Origin: Neckera pumila
Lineage: Eukaryota > Streptophyta > Bryopsida > Hypnales > Neckeraceae
Assembly (NCBI GenBank): GCA_963969595.1
Contig: OZ018413.1
Span: 15,365,711 to 15,429,710, forward strand
Direction of reading: 5' to 3'
Length of the DNA: 64,000 bases
Position numbers and translations under genes: made by a program
Shown here: positions 49,201 through 61,435 of the stretch, one piece after another
How positions within the stretch are numbered: position 1 is the stretch's first letter
Layout of the letters: every line of letters starts with the position of its first letter
Notes under the pieces: model-generated
What the model was told of the DNA's origin: nothing
What the model saw: the letters and a program-made list of their open reading frames with translations, nothing else
Databases searched by the model: none

Positions 49201-51050
49201 ACGATTTGCTCCATTTGTTCAAAAAACAAACAGACATGCAACTTTTGTAAATCAAGATGAAACTCATCAATGATTTTACAAGTGTTATCTAGGCATGTAA
49301 ATAAAAAAGCATCTGCCTTTGACTCTAGCATAAAAACATTCATAACATTGTTAATCAACAGTGGGGGTTCCCTTTTGCTCTCTACGTATGCAAGGAGTCC
49401 CCTGGCATAGAAACTTACTAGGTCACTAAAAACAACAGCTTTTTAACTTCAGATATTGACTACAAGATCATTACTGTCAGTCATGTTCTTGATTGTGAGT
49501 GGCAGGGATGGGCCAGCTCACCCCAGTTTGCAAACCCGTCCAGTGACCCCATCCCGCAGTCTAATAATCTAGCAAATAACACTCCCTAGCCAACCAATCT
49601 CAATGGCACTTTTAATCCATTTTACTATTGTCCAAATGCTAAAGTTAAAATATTTCAAACTAGGTGCTAAATCTTTCCTGAATGCATGGTAATAAAACAA
49701 GCTAACCTTGCTACACAATTGAGTGTACAAATTGTCGTCATTTTGGTTTAACCTTGAGAGCATCACCACTAGGCTTGAAAAACAAGGCCAATATTTATAT
49801 AAAAAATAGGTAGGACATCCACTTTTCAAGATGTAGAAAAGTAGATCTCCACCTCCACTCATGGCCTCTTAAGAAGCCACTGGAAAGTTGAAAATGCCTT
49901 AATAATTACTATGAGGCCAACCACCATACATTGGGGTTAGATTTATTAGGCTCCAAATTAAATCATTTCTTTTTTGGTAAGTTTTTTTTCATTAACTCGT
50001 TTTAGAATTTTGGGTGATTGCATGAAAGACCTTCCGTTTTTGTTCCACTTTGCCCGTTTTCAACCATTTTTTGGGGAGTACTATAAAAATAGATAAACAT
50101 TTTTTTTAAATTATGAAAAAAATGAGAAATGTATAAATCTATAAGAAGAAGGTACCCTATGAAGGAAAAGCAAAAAAAATTCTCTAAATAGGAGAACTAA
50201 AAAAGTGCAAAATCACAAGAAAATACGTACTTTGACATTTTAATTTGTAAAAAATAGGAAAAACAATTTTTTTTTTAAATGAAAAATTCTATTTGAGAAG
50301 ACTTTATAGTGAAGAGATTCCACCAAAAAAATGATCCTAAAATCATCTTCAATATTCAGAATTGCGTGCGCAAGGGAGCCCTCTTTGCATGGATATAGAA
50401 GATATAAAATAAAATATTTTTTAATGCCCCTTGGTAGAATCATGGCTTCCTACTATGGGAATAGACCATAGAAATTTCATCTCCAAATCATTAAATTGGG
50501 GACTCCTTACGTAGTAAAAACCCTAAAATTCAAAACGTGACAAATTAGTTTAAATGATTTTTAAATATAAAATGATTTTTGAAAATATCTGAAAAATATG
50601 AGATATAATGAAACTCAAAAGAAGAATATCCAATGAAAATTTCAAGTTCATATAAATCACGCTTCAGAAGTTACTGCAAAAAGAAGCTTCAACATTCCTT
50701 TTGTGACAATGTTTTAGTACTTCCTAGTACCGGTCTTTCTTGCAATCACCCTTTTTGGAAGTTCATTTTAAAGGGTTTGGAATATTTTGTGTCCTTTAGT
50801 ATACTTCAAAATATTCCATGATCTCTAGCAATATTTACAACTTTAGGAGTTAGGGCTTTACCAATACTCAAGGCTTTACCAATATTCAAGGCTTAGTTTG
50901 GCTTAGTGTTTTTATTGAAGATTAAGATTATTTTCATTAATATTTTCTACACAATTCAATTATGCCACGTTATAATTTCTAGAAATTTCATTAGATATCA
51001 TATTTTATTATATTTTGAATTATTGAAAAAAAAATCTTGACCCTAACGTA
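49201..51050. other. AT-rich intergenic stretch
   Basis: No gene or complete element was recognised. Confidence 0.5.
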
Positions 51051-53893
51051 CACTATAAGAAACCTGTCATTAGAAGAGATTTGACTATTTGAGGCCTCTA
51101 AGAGACCGCGAGTTATCTTGCGTTCTTGCAGCGTTCTCAGACTGCGGAAACGTAAAATGACTGATGGTTGATGTGGTCGAGAGAGTGCCACATCATTTTA
51201 AAAATTAAAAAAAAAAAAATTGGGCCTAAAATCGGATATTTGAGAGGGAAAAAAAATTGAAAAAAAAAATTCTAACAGCCCATACTAGCTGTTCATAGAT
51301 CTGGCCAAATAGGGGAACGGGCCTGAAACGGCCCTCCAATGCCCTCAAATCTCCTCGAATGGTTTTTTTTGATGTCGAAGCAAAAACATGCGATGTCCAA
51401 GGCCAAACATACTATGTCCGCAAAGACATCAAGATGTTAACCCCTAAAGGACCAAACAGCATTTTTTGGCAACATAGCGATTTTGGGCAGCTCGCTATGA
51501 GTGGAAATTTTATTCTTATTCTTTGAAAATTTCACACAATGTGTGCCCGAGGAATACCTTTAAGGCTCAACAATTTTCAAGACTTTTGACTACATGGTTA
51601 AAAGTTATTGATTGGATGATATGTCATTTTCAACAGTCAGCGGGCAGCTCAAAAAAATTCTGAAAAATCACTTTTTAAGAAAATAAAAATTTGAAATTGA
51701 TTCTTTAGATTTATATATGCGTATAAAGCTTTGAATTATTCCATTTTGATTTATGACATGAAAATTATGAGGTGTTCTAGTTTGCGGGCAGTTATGGATT
51801 CCCTGCTCTAAAATAAACTCTAAAATCCTTTATTTAACTCAATTTTTAATATTTTTTGAAAAAAATAAAAGGATATGATGTATATTGTTTATTGCAACAT
51901 TACAACCGTTGGGATTGACATTTTTCAATTCCATAATTTAATTCTTAACAATTTTGTGTTTTGAATCATTCTCTACTTCTTTCTGCTTATGATTTTTTTC
52001 CTATATGTTGTACAATTCCAAATGATTTGAAATTTTTCAAGCATGTAACCAACTTGCTTTGGAGAATGAATCCAAAGAGTAACCACCATTTTGGACATTT
52101 TTTCATTTAAATGTGACCATGTGAAGTGCAGCTGCCCGGTTTTTCACAGGGCCAAAAAAAGGGGTTTTATCAATTCAAATGCTAATATCTTGCAATCTAC
52201 AAGGTGGAAAATTCTGAAATTTTTTCTACATATTTTCAAACCAGTTTACTACAAGATCCTATGGTTACATGTGTCCCAAAATGTTTTTTTTCTAAAATTT
52301 GATACTTGTACTAAAAAATGCAGTTTTGGAGTGTTTTTGGTGAAAACATAGTCTCCGACCTTTAGGGGTTAAAGAGAAGGATTGCAATTTCAGAAGATTT
52401 CTGAGGATGTTCCAGATGATTGCAGCAAATTTGAATGAAAACAAGTTGGTGTTACCATCGACATTGGGATTTTTGATGACATTTTTAAGGACTCATTGAT
52501 GTCTGGCGAGCCGTCCGCAAAAACATAGATTGCCACGTCAACTTCAAGGAAAAAATTTCACGGAGGATAAATCTATGGAAATGACTATTTTCTTGAGTAA
52601 AGTTTGACCGAGGTTAAAAGGAAAAGAATTGGACAGCCATTGGGCAACTTTAGGAAAAAAATAAGATGACGTGGCATGCCATGTGTAAATTAGATGACGT
52701 GGCATAAAATTATGATAATGTGGCATGCCACGTCAGCATAGCGGGGCTATCTCTTTGCATTTTCTACACTTAAATTGGAGATGTCTAAATAGACATAGAA
52801 ATGTCACTAGAGATATCTCATAAAAACGTTTAGATGTTCTTTTGGACGTTTTTGTAGACTTCTAGATGTTTTAGGAAACATAGTCACAATCAATATAATG
52901 TCTCTGGAGACGTCATCAGAGCAGCCTTTGAGATATGCAAAAACATCCTGCTAGACGTGTGTGTGCTGCTCCACAAAAATTTAAATCCAACATTTTCAAT
53001 GTTCCATAAAGTTTGTCTTCCCCCCTACCACTCCACTTGTATAAAGAGCCCTTCTTCTCCCTTCTATAAATTCACATCAAGTGGCTTTTGAAGCCATGTG
53101 ACATAATTGCTAATTATGATGTATTTTATACGGCATATTATGAATGGTATATGATGTATGTATAATGTATGGTATATTATATATGATGTATTGTGTATGA
53201 CATGTTATATTGGACATTATGACATGCATGTGGATGTCATATGAGACATATGAGACTGTCCATATTAACATCATGCCAAATAGTGCATTCCATGACATGA
53301 ACGTCTAATGCAACATCATTTTGTTCTCCTAAATCATACGAAACATTGCCAGAGGTATTTATGATGAAAAGTAGATGTTTACATTGATCACAAGAAATCT
53401 GGACGTCTAAGGTGATGTCTCAAAATATGTCTATGAAAACGTCTAGACGTCTGAGTTGATGTCTCAAAAAACGTACACATGTCTAAGTTGACATCTTCAA
53501 AGACAAAAAAAAAGCTTAGACAAAAAAAAAACTGCTGACGTGGCATGCCACATCTTAATCCTTGTTAGATGCCACGTCACTTTTCTCGCTGCCACCTCAT
53601 ATGCCACATCATGGACGAAAATGGATGAAAAAAATTCTACGCGGCTGCATGTGTCCGTGTAGTGCTTAAGAGAGAGGTAGCCACATGGCGGCATTTGAGG
53701 ACCTCGCTGACCTATGTTTTTTTGGGTGTCCGGTCCCCAACACGATGATGTTCACGCGCAAAATTGATGTCTTTTGCATGTCTTAGGCAACACGAAATTT
53801 TGGATGTGTATATAGACATTTCAAGACACCACACAGGACATCAGGACGCAGAATCCAAGGACCAGAAAAAACACGGGTTGCTTTTCTTAGGTA
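51051..53893 (-). mobile_element. CACTA element with nested piggyBac-like insertion
   Basis: It starts CACTATAAGAAACCTGTC at 51051. From about 51365 it follows, in reverse orientation, the element 23631-25554: acatgcratgtccaaggcc, acatactatgtccgc, gttccagatgattgca, gacatttttaaggactcatt, the gtggcatgccac palindromes, the AT-rich ataccatac array and the acgtc-rich end all correspond. The first 315 bases differ and match the CACTA fragments at 20340 and 30225 instead. The right end near 53893 is decayed (acgggttgcttttcttag), so that limit is approximate. The 928-bp element 51441-52368 is nested in it. No transposase is encoded. Confidence 0.75.
51441..52368 (+). mobile_element. piggyBac-like non-autonomous element, 928 bp, nested
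   Basis: It begins CCCCTAAAGGACCAAACAGC and ends CCGACCTTTAGGGG, with TTAA on both sides (51437-51440, 52369-52372). The sister CACTA copy at 25459-25462 has the same flanks with one TTAA and no insertion, so both boundaries and the target duplication are demonstrated within this window. No coding capacity was seen; a short internal ORF at 52091-52351 has no motif. Confidence 0.92.
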
Positions 53894-55204
53894 GGATACT
53901 TCTCATGCACTAATTACTAGTTGTTTGCTTCCAGAATTAACAAATATTCAATTACACCCAGCACTTTTTTTTTTAATGTAAACTTGTGTTCCTGGTAGCA
54001 TGCCATTGTATAGAATTTGGAGGGGCTGCATTATATTCATTTGGTTCAGTCTGAATTGGCAAAATTTTGCCCAAATAAAAAGCGCTCATTACACCTACTT
54101 GTGCACATACTTGATCACTTGAGCGGCTTTGACTGCATCTTGATAATGTGCAATTTCATAGTGGCATTTTGGCATGTTGAGGCAAAATATAGAGAAGCGA
54201 TAACCGGAATGTGATGAGCCAGGTTGAATTAGACCATTGAGACCTTCAGATCGGAGCTTCCCAATGTTAAATAATGTTCTAAACCACTTGCAAAAAGGTC
54301 CCATACGCATTGGTATTGACTAAATAGGGAGAGGTTCATCCAATTTTGGAGTTTGGTGGAGCAATTTTTTCAAGCATGTTCAATAAGGTCATCCATTTTT
54401 CAAGCCCAATTGGCATGCTTTGAAGGAAGTTGTCTTACGTAAGAGACTGTGACAATCTCTTTTGAGTGCATAGTGAGGAGAGGTGACATTGAGCTTGATT
54501 TACTTCAAATTTAATCCCCCCAAATGCAATCCCCCCCTCAAAATACAACCCCAAGAAGACTCCCCAATATGACATTGAATAAAACAACATATACAAAGAC
54601 AAATATGAAGACAAATACAAAGACAAATATGAAAACAAATACAAAGACAAATATGAAGACAAATACGAAGGCAACTACAAAGAGAGCTGTTTGGCAACAG
54701 ATTTGAGTGTTCAAAATGAACTCAAAATGTGTTACAATTCACGTGCCAAGGAAGTTTACCATCCAAAAATTTGTAAGTATAGGGAATGAGCTGAACAAGA
54801 GTGTAAGCAAAAATCTCATAGTTCTTCAAACATAGTACACATGTTCTGTTCACATACTCATAAGTTCACATGCTTATAACTAGAGTAAAAGATTATTAAG
54901 ATTGTTGCAGTCATGGTAGACAACGGGAATGAATATGGGAGCATCTATAGTGTCTCTTGCAATTTGAGGACTAGTATTGGCCGCTTGTTTTGAAGGTATT
55001 GCAACATCTTGACTATCATCAAGTACGACAACATTATCAACATTGTGTTCAGCATCACCCACAATAGTATCTATTAGGAATGGAAAATATGAACTAAAAG
55101 AAGTATACGTACGTTTTCATGCGTTGATAAAACAAAAAAATGTAGAAAGACAAGATGAATACTTGGAACCTTATAATCACATTCTGCCCCTTCTTGAGCC
55201 TTGT
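53894..55204. other. Intergenic with a minisatellite
   Basis: Contains the 12-bp minisatellite described at 54588-54685. Small frames near 54880-55200 read on both strands without recognisable motifs. Confidence 0.45.
54588..54685. repeat. Minisatellite, 12-bp unit in 24-bp period
   Basis: About eight units alternate between the types acaaatatgaag and acaaatacaaag. The resulting Lys/Thr/Asn-rich and antisense Cys/Leu-rich open frames are by-products of the repeat. Confidence 0.9.
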
Positions 55205-55208
55205 TTAA

Positions 55209-55947
55209 CCCCTAAAGGACCAAGCTGCGTTTTTTGGCAACATAGCGATTTTGGGCAGCCTACTACGGATGGAGTTTTTATTTTTTTTCTTTGAAAATTT
55301 TACACAACATGTGTCCAAGGAGTAGCTTTAAGGCCCAACAATTTTCATAACTTTTGACTTCATAGTTAAAAAGTTATTGCATGATATGTGGTTTTCTTTG
55401 AACTTTGGGCAGCTCGGGCAACTCAAAAAATTTCTTTAAACATGACTTTTAAAAAAAATAAAAATTTGACCTTGGTTCTTTAGATTTATATATATATGAA
55501 AAACTTTGAATCATTCAATTTCAATGTATGAGTCAAAAGTTATGAGGATTCTAAGTTTGTGGGTAGTTATGGTTTTCAAAGACTCCATACCTATCCTCAA
55601 ACTTAAAATCCTCATAACTTTTGACTCATACATTGAAATTGAATGATTCAAAATTTTTCATGTATATATAAATCTAAAGAACCAAGTTCAAATTTTTATT
55701 TTCCTTAACAGTCATTTTTAAAGAATTTTTTTGAGCTGCCCGGGCTACCCAAAGTTCAAGGAAAACCACATATCATGCAATAACTTTTTAACTATGTAGT
55801 CAATAGTTATGAAAATTGTTGGGTCTTAAAGCTGTTCCTTGGACACATCTTGTGTAAAAATCCAAAGAAAAAAAATGAAATCTCCTTCCATAGTAAGCTG
55901 CCCAAAATGGCTATGTTGCCAAAAAACGTAGCTTGGTCCTTTAGGGG
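55209..55947. mobile_element. Fold-back derivative of the piggyBac-like element, 739 bp
   Basis: It is flanked by TTAA (55205-55208, 55948-55951), begins CCCCTAAAGGACCAAGCTGC and ends with the inverse. Unlike the 0.93-kb copies, the whole element is an almost perfect inverted repeat: the left arm of about 360 bases corresponds to the left part of 51441-52368, and the right arm is its reverse complement, meeting near 55578 with a loop of about a dozen bases. A transcript would form one long hairpin. Confidence 0.9.
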
Positions 55948-55951
55948 TTAA

Positions 55952-56624
55952 GGTTGCTGCTAATGTCGATTGCATCAAGTCTGCCAAGCATAATACCGGA
56001 ATTGTGTGCTCAAAAAAATTTGAGTTATATCATCCATGTTTATCGTGTCAAACTGTATCATACATTTCTACAAGGCAGCGGCCCTAGTATAGTCTATGCC
56101 ACCGGCAAGTTGCTAAAACCCAAGAAGCTGAAGGGGTGTACTGACAGGATTGCAACATGGGCAACAAGGTGCCGGGAAGCATAATCTCCAATTGTTTTTT
56201 CAATTTGAATCTGCAAAAAGTGGCAGTCGTCTCAATGAGATTTATATAGGTCAAAATGACATTACAAGAAAGTGAGCCCTCAAAAGGTCTGTGAATTCTC
56301 AGATAGCAGGGAATGTTGACCGAAAAAAGAAAAAAGAAAATTTAAGTATATTTTTATTTTTATTTTTATTTTTTATTATTTATTTTGTGGCCAACGAATT
56401 GCAGGGCCTGATTTGGTCGAAACAATTCGAAATATAATTTACAAAATATTGAAAGAATTGAAAAAAAAAATATTTAAATAAATAGAAAAATTCAGAATTT
56501 TAAAATTTGATGTGGCCAAAATTATCCCAATTGCTTGAATTACTATTTTATTACTATTTTAATTAGTATTTAATTAGTATTTATTTAAACTTAATTAAAA
56601 TGAATTTAAAAAAATATATAATTA
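55952..56624. other. Intergenic stretch
   Basis: Mixed then strongly AT-rich sequence (about 56340-56640). The frame at 55954-56184 has no recognisable motif. The Rep-like remnant begins to be readable from 56625. Confidence 0.45.
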
Positions 56625-57066
56625 TTATATTATTATATTTTTTATTGTAGCCACTATCATCATTAATAATGAATAGTGGTCAAAGAGGTTGTAAGTTCCA
56701 TTGAGGGGACTCACAATCCCTTTGTGAAGGGAAGCAGTCCTCATGAGGGTTGATTTTTCTTGTAATGCTTGATTCTTGACAAACAGAGTACAATATTTCA
56801 CATATTCTTCAGCACCTTCTTTCATCTACACATTGGTCATGTTCTGATGGACATAGTCAAAGTAATGCTCGCCTTGCTCTTTGATGCAATATCCCAACAT
56901 GCCTATGATTGTGTGCTAACCAGTACTGTGAAGCGTCTTAGTTAGAATGTAGTGCCCCACGGGAGCTGCTCTAGGTTTATCCCATCCAAGATGAGACTTG
57001 ATCCGTTTGCTGACCATAGTTGGCAAAGATGCCATAATTCAATACACCATTTGCAAATGGAGTCTC

Positions 57067-60000
57067 CACTATAAGAAACCCTCGTTTTGTGGACAAGCTG
57101 AAAAACGTGGTAGTATGTTTTTGTTGACGTCAGGCATGCCACCTTTGATGTCTAACAACATCTGTCAAATTGACGTGACAAAGATGTCTAACAAAATTTG
57201 AAAAAACATGCCTTGTTTTTAGACCAATGTCTCCAAAAACATGGCCTAAAAAGTTGGAAAAAGTATGCCATGTGGCAGCCATGTAAGTGCCATATGGGTG
57301 GCAGTGTCACATGGGATTTTTTCCCCAACCCGGAGATGACGTGGCACCTAACATCATGTTGTCTGAGAATATTACTACTATTTTTAGTGACGTCAATTTA
57401 GACATCTACAAGAATATTAATCTTGTTTTTAACGACATTAACTTAGAAGTCAAGACATTTTTTGAGACGATTTTGAAGACGTTAACTTAAACGTCCAAAC
57501 ATTTTGCAACATCAACTTAGACGTTAGCTTAGACATACGCCATACATAGTACACTTTACAAAATAGGCCATATATAACATACCATATACAATACATTATA
57601 TATCATACATAATACACCATACATTATACATCTTATATTATACATTGTATACATATACAATACATTGTACACCATATATTGCATCCATATTGGCAACCTT
57701 GTTGTAAGCCATTTATTGTAAGTATGTTGACATGAGAAGACAAGCCATATATACAAGTGGGTGGTAGGAGGGAAGACAAAGCATATGGGATTTGTAAAAT
57801 GTAGAAATTGTAAGCAAAATTACGAAAGCAAATTACGAAAGCAAAATTATAAGCATAAGCATCCTGATGAATATGGTGTTGTTTTAGAAAACATATAGGC
57901 GTTTCAATTGCCCTATTAGTTGACATTGCAAAAAGCATCTAGACGTCTCAATTGACGTCTACAAAAACAATGTTAACTCTAATGACCCAAGCAACCATTT
58001 TCTGGTTGCTGCCCTTGTCTTTTGAGTTTTTTGAAAAACAAAATTTATTTCTAAAAAATAGACTACAATATAAATCTAATGACGATGGTTTAATCAAATT
58101 CCAATTTAAATTCCACCTTGTGGAAATTTTCAAAGTTAAATGGTGTAGTGTAGTTTACAACTTATTTTTTTGTGTTTGGTTTAGGCATGGACTAAAAAGT
58201 CAACCAACCAATGTGCTTCTTGCCGACCTCATAAAGGTCAGATCCACCTCAAAAAGGATAGATCCAAGGAGTTCATGGAGAAGACAAGTGTCCCTTTCTT
58301 TTTTCTCTTGCAAACACTACTCAAATTTCAATGACCACCGTGCATTGTAAGCTTGACCATGAATTGTAAAATTCTTGGAATGTTATGAAATTCTTCATGT
58401 ACATTTTCAACTCTCTTATATTCACTGAGCACAAAAAAGCATCATATCAAAATAAATCTCACAAAAGACATGCTCCTTCAAAGTTTGCTGCCATGTATTT
58501 CCATTGATCCAATAAAAACTTCAAAATTACATATCTCATAAACTGCGTGGTCAAATAATCTGAATATTTTTGAGGTGCTCATTGAATTCAATATTAAAAT
58601 CAAGATCCTACGATTACATTCTATCCAATCTCAAGAAAACTTGAGTACAAAAATTGCTCAAGTTGTTGGCAATTTTGGCCCATTTTGAAACAACAACCTC
58701 CTTGGGTCATTAGGGGTTGATTCTCAGACAATGTCAAAGTGTGCTGATGTGGCATGCTACTTCATCCTTATTGGGTGCCATATCATTCAAATTTCACGTC
58801 ATGTGCTATAGGGTTGCCCTTCCCTTATTTTTTTCACATGTAGTCAGCGTTTTCCCTCAACCTGTAGTAATTTCTAAAAACGTACACGTAGTCAAATCTC
58901 AAACCCTTGCTAACGTGTGCAATTCATTTGTAGTCTTTCAATAATTCTTCTTGTTCCATGTCAAATCCAAAATCTTGGTCCTAAGGAAAGTATATTTTCG
59001 AAGAATTTCCTTAGTTTCTTAATATGCACTATACATCTTGTAAAAACAAATATGTATTGTGATTTTTCCTCCAAGATTTATTTTACTTCACACTAATTTC
59101 AAAGAGTCCTCAACAATAGAAAATGAAAATTTGCAGTGGACACCCTTGCACTAAATGTCGAATTGAAAAATTGTAATCCTTCATTATCAAAATCAAATTT
59201 TTGATGCTAAATCTACACTTCAAGAAGACATCATTTAAAAAACAAAACTAATTAAAACAATGAGTAGTGAACAATGAGTAATGAGTAGTTCTTTCACTTC
59301 AAAGTTTTGGCAACACCAAAATGTGGTGCCTTTTGCACTTTGGATTTAAATGTCATTGACGTAATAGTAGAAGGTGAATACCTACTTTTACAATACTATT
59401 ACTTTACTACACTCTTAAAATAATTTTAAGTAATGAAATAATGAAAATTGAACAGAATCTCAATTTTTAGAAAAAAAATTGCCTCATAGAATTTTGATGA
59501 TAGCAAAATTGTTTCCAAACAAGCAAAGAAGAATTTACGCTAGAAATATTGAATATGGCTATAATACAAAAATTGCAATTATTTCTTCTAATCTATTTGC
59601 AATTCAATTATTTTGAAGCCTTCAATGGAAATGGAATAAGTGCAGTACATCATGGCAGTGAGTGCAAAATCATTGTTTTATTTCCAATATTCTTTTTGTT
59701 TGGGAGAAGGTATAAACAATAACTATAATGAAATAAGAATTTCATTTGCAACGCAGTCAAGAAATGAACTTCAAAAATTAATAATGAAATATATTATTCT
59801 AAAGTCCCTGGGAGCATGAAACCACTTATTCATAAATAGTATATATACTACAATGCATTATACTAATTTTTAGGACTTGCTAATAAAGTTTGTGCTATAC
59901 TAGAAGTATAATAAAAAATGAAGTCATTCTACAGCTTTTCCATCCATCCATATAAAGTTTTTGAGAAAGGATGCCAAGGAGCTGCCCCTTCTTTCTATTT

Positions 60001-60327
60001 TTTACTTGTGGTTAATGTTTTATCTTAGACTACAATAAATTTTAGTAACTTACCCGCAGTAAAATTGAAACCCCTTGCCAACATGGCATGTTCATATTTT
60101 CTTAGATGTTGACATGTTGTTCAAAACGTGCCTATGTTTTTTTGGTGTCTCCGAGAACATCCCCATTGCACATGACATGAACTTGTTCTACCTGTGACAT
60201 CCACATGTTTTTTGAAACATCCAATTGAATTCTCCATCCTATGGATCCATTTCCATATTTGTGCTGGTGTTTTGAAAAACATGCTTGCTTGATGCCAACG
60301 TCAAAAAAACAAGGGTTTCTTATAGTG
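57067..60327 (+). mobile_element. CACTA non-autonomous element, 3261 bp
   Basis: It begins CACTATAAGAAACCCTCG and ends GGGTTTCTTATAGTG. CTC flanks the left end (57064-57066) and recurs at 60329-60331, one extra G away from the right end, so the 3-bp duplication is slightly imperfect. Like its sisters it has gacgtc-rich subterminal regions, gtggcatgc words and an ataccatac-type array (about 57560-57670). It carries the nested element 57977-58716 and no recognisable transposase. It interrupts the Rep-like sequence just before its HLQ motif. Confidence 0.82.
57977..58716. mobile_element. TTAA-flanked element with variant termini, 740 bp
   Basis: It is flanked by TTAA (57973-57976) and a decayed TTGA (58717-58720). 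The termini are CTCTAATGACCCAAG and the inverse CTTGGGTCATTAGGGG, related to but distinct from the CCCCTAAAGGACCAA family. It is nested in the CACTA element 57067-60327. The 132-codon open frame at 57952-58350 crosses its boundary and is not called. Confidence 0.75.
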
Positions 60328-60501
60328 GCTCAAAAGATCTCCATTTCTTTCAATGGAACACAATCTATTGATGCATTCCGTTTCAAGAAAGTCTTCCATT
60401 TTCTTCAAGCATGCAATGTCAATGTTGTAGTCACCCATAGAAATGGTGACACTGGGTTCCAATTCTTTGGCTGGTACCATACGTGTAGTTAATTTGTGCA
60501 A

Positions 60502-61435
60502 TTTGCTTAAAAATCTCTTTTCTAATAGCGGTTTGCTTTTGGGTAGATTTTTTTACAGCAATAGCCAGTAGGCCTTTGGGAGGCTTCTGCATCCTAAGTC
60601 ATTCATTGTGACCCCTAGACAAGAAGGTTTCTTAAGAACTCCTGTCTTCACTGCTCTCTTTTGTATAGCATTAGAACCTTTTGGTCTTTGGGAGACTCAT
60701 GTGTCTTCCAACACCAAGTATGCTTGCTTGTGAGCTGTTGCTTTAAGTCTCTGTCACATGGGTGGTCCCATGACTGAAATGAAACACAAATTATGAAGTA
60801 AACTATAAAAAGAGATTGGCATTACACTTTTTAGTAATACGCGTGTTGAAGCATTTACAAAAGTACTCTAAAGCAAATCCTAAAGAAACCAATACAACAA
60901 TAAATTGGTTTCTTCTTCCTGTACCCTAAGACTAACCCTCAAGAGCAATAGATTCTAAGCACCTGCAGCCTCACAATATCCTAAAGCTAATCCTAAGAGC
61001 AAATCACTACAGCTAGCCCAAACTCTAAAAAGTAGCCGAAATTGAGCCATAAATTGAACACTTGCACTTTGGAGCACTTGGAGCACCTGCACAGCAATAT
61101 GGAAATAATGAAAATGTGTGCTCAAACAAAAGCTTTACCTTGGAGTACGACAAGCTGCACACCACCTTGCACTTTGGAGCACAACGCAATGGAGCACGGC
61201 ACACTACAAAGCAAAACAAAGGACAACAAAGAGCATCAATATCAAATCAAAATCAAAAGCTTTTACCAAAGAATGCACAACCGAGACTATTTAGAAATAC
61301 TCATCTCTTAATCAAACTAGGCCAATCCTTCATGCCAAATGGAGTATCATTCCTTTCTTGGCCTCAAATTGAATGCAACACATACCAATAGAATTCAATT
61401 GCTCGGAATCAAAACATCAAAAAATAGAGATATCC
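60502..61435. other. Possible 5' part of the Rep-like unit, then intergenic
   Basis: On the minus strand, about 60660-60510 reads as a basic, Lys-rich frame (GLLAIAVKKSTQKQTAIRKE) shifted by one frame from the Rep-like piece, which may be its decayed N-terminus. The rest to 61435 shows no recognisable gene. The words gcactttggagcac recur around 61065 and 61168. Confidence 0.35.

Larger units (their letters stand above)
56625..60501 (-). pseudogene. Rep/HUH-nuclease-like sequence split by a CACTA element
   Basis: Two minus-strand pieces, 60501 to about 60332 and 57063-56625, join in one frame when the CACTA element 57067-60327 and one CTC duplicate are disregarded. The first piece has a strand-like VTISMGDYNI followed by CINRLCSIERNGD. 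The second opens with LHLQMV (HLQ codons at 57059-57051) and continues to GMLGYCIKEQGEHYF (YCIK at about 56891-56880). An H-hydrophobic-Q pair followed by Y-x-x-K with a single tyrosine is the order of motifs II and III in Rep-class HUH endonucleases, which nick single-stranded DNA in rolling-circle replication; the HLQ form is known from several small Rep proteins. Three in-frame stops (after VY, after STG, before MKEGAEE) show it is dead. Replitron-type transposons or an endogenised Rep are possible sources. No helicase domain was seen. Confidence 0.5.

Noticed and set aside
54588..54685. CRISPR-like regular repeat
   Set aside because: Contiguous 12-bp units without spacers in a plant nuclear context.
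54435..54706. Low-complexity frames (Lys/Thr/Asn and antisense Cys/Leu)
   Set aside because: Produced by the 12-bp minisatellite read in different frames.
57952..58350. 132-codon plus-strand frame
   Set aside because: Crosses the boundary of the nested TTAA element and has AT-rich random composition.
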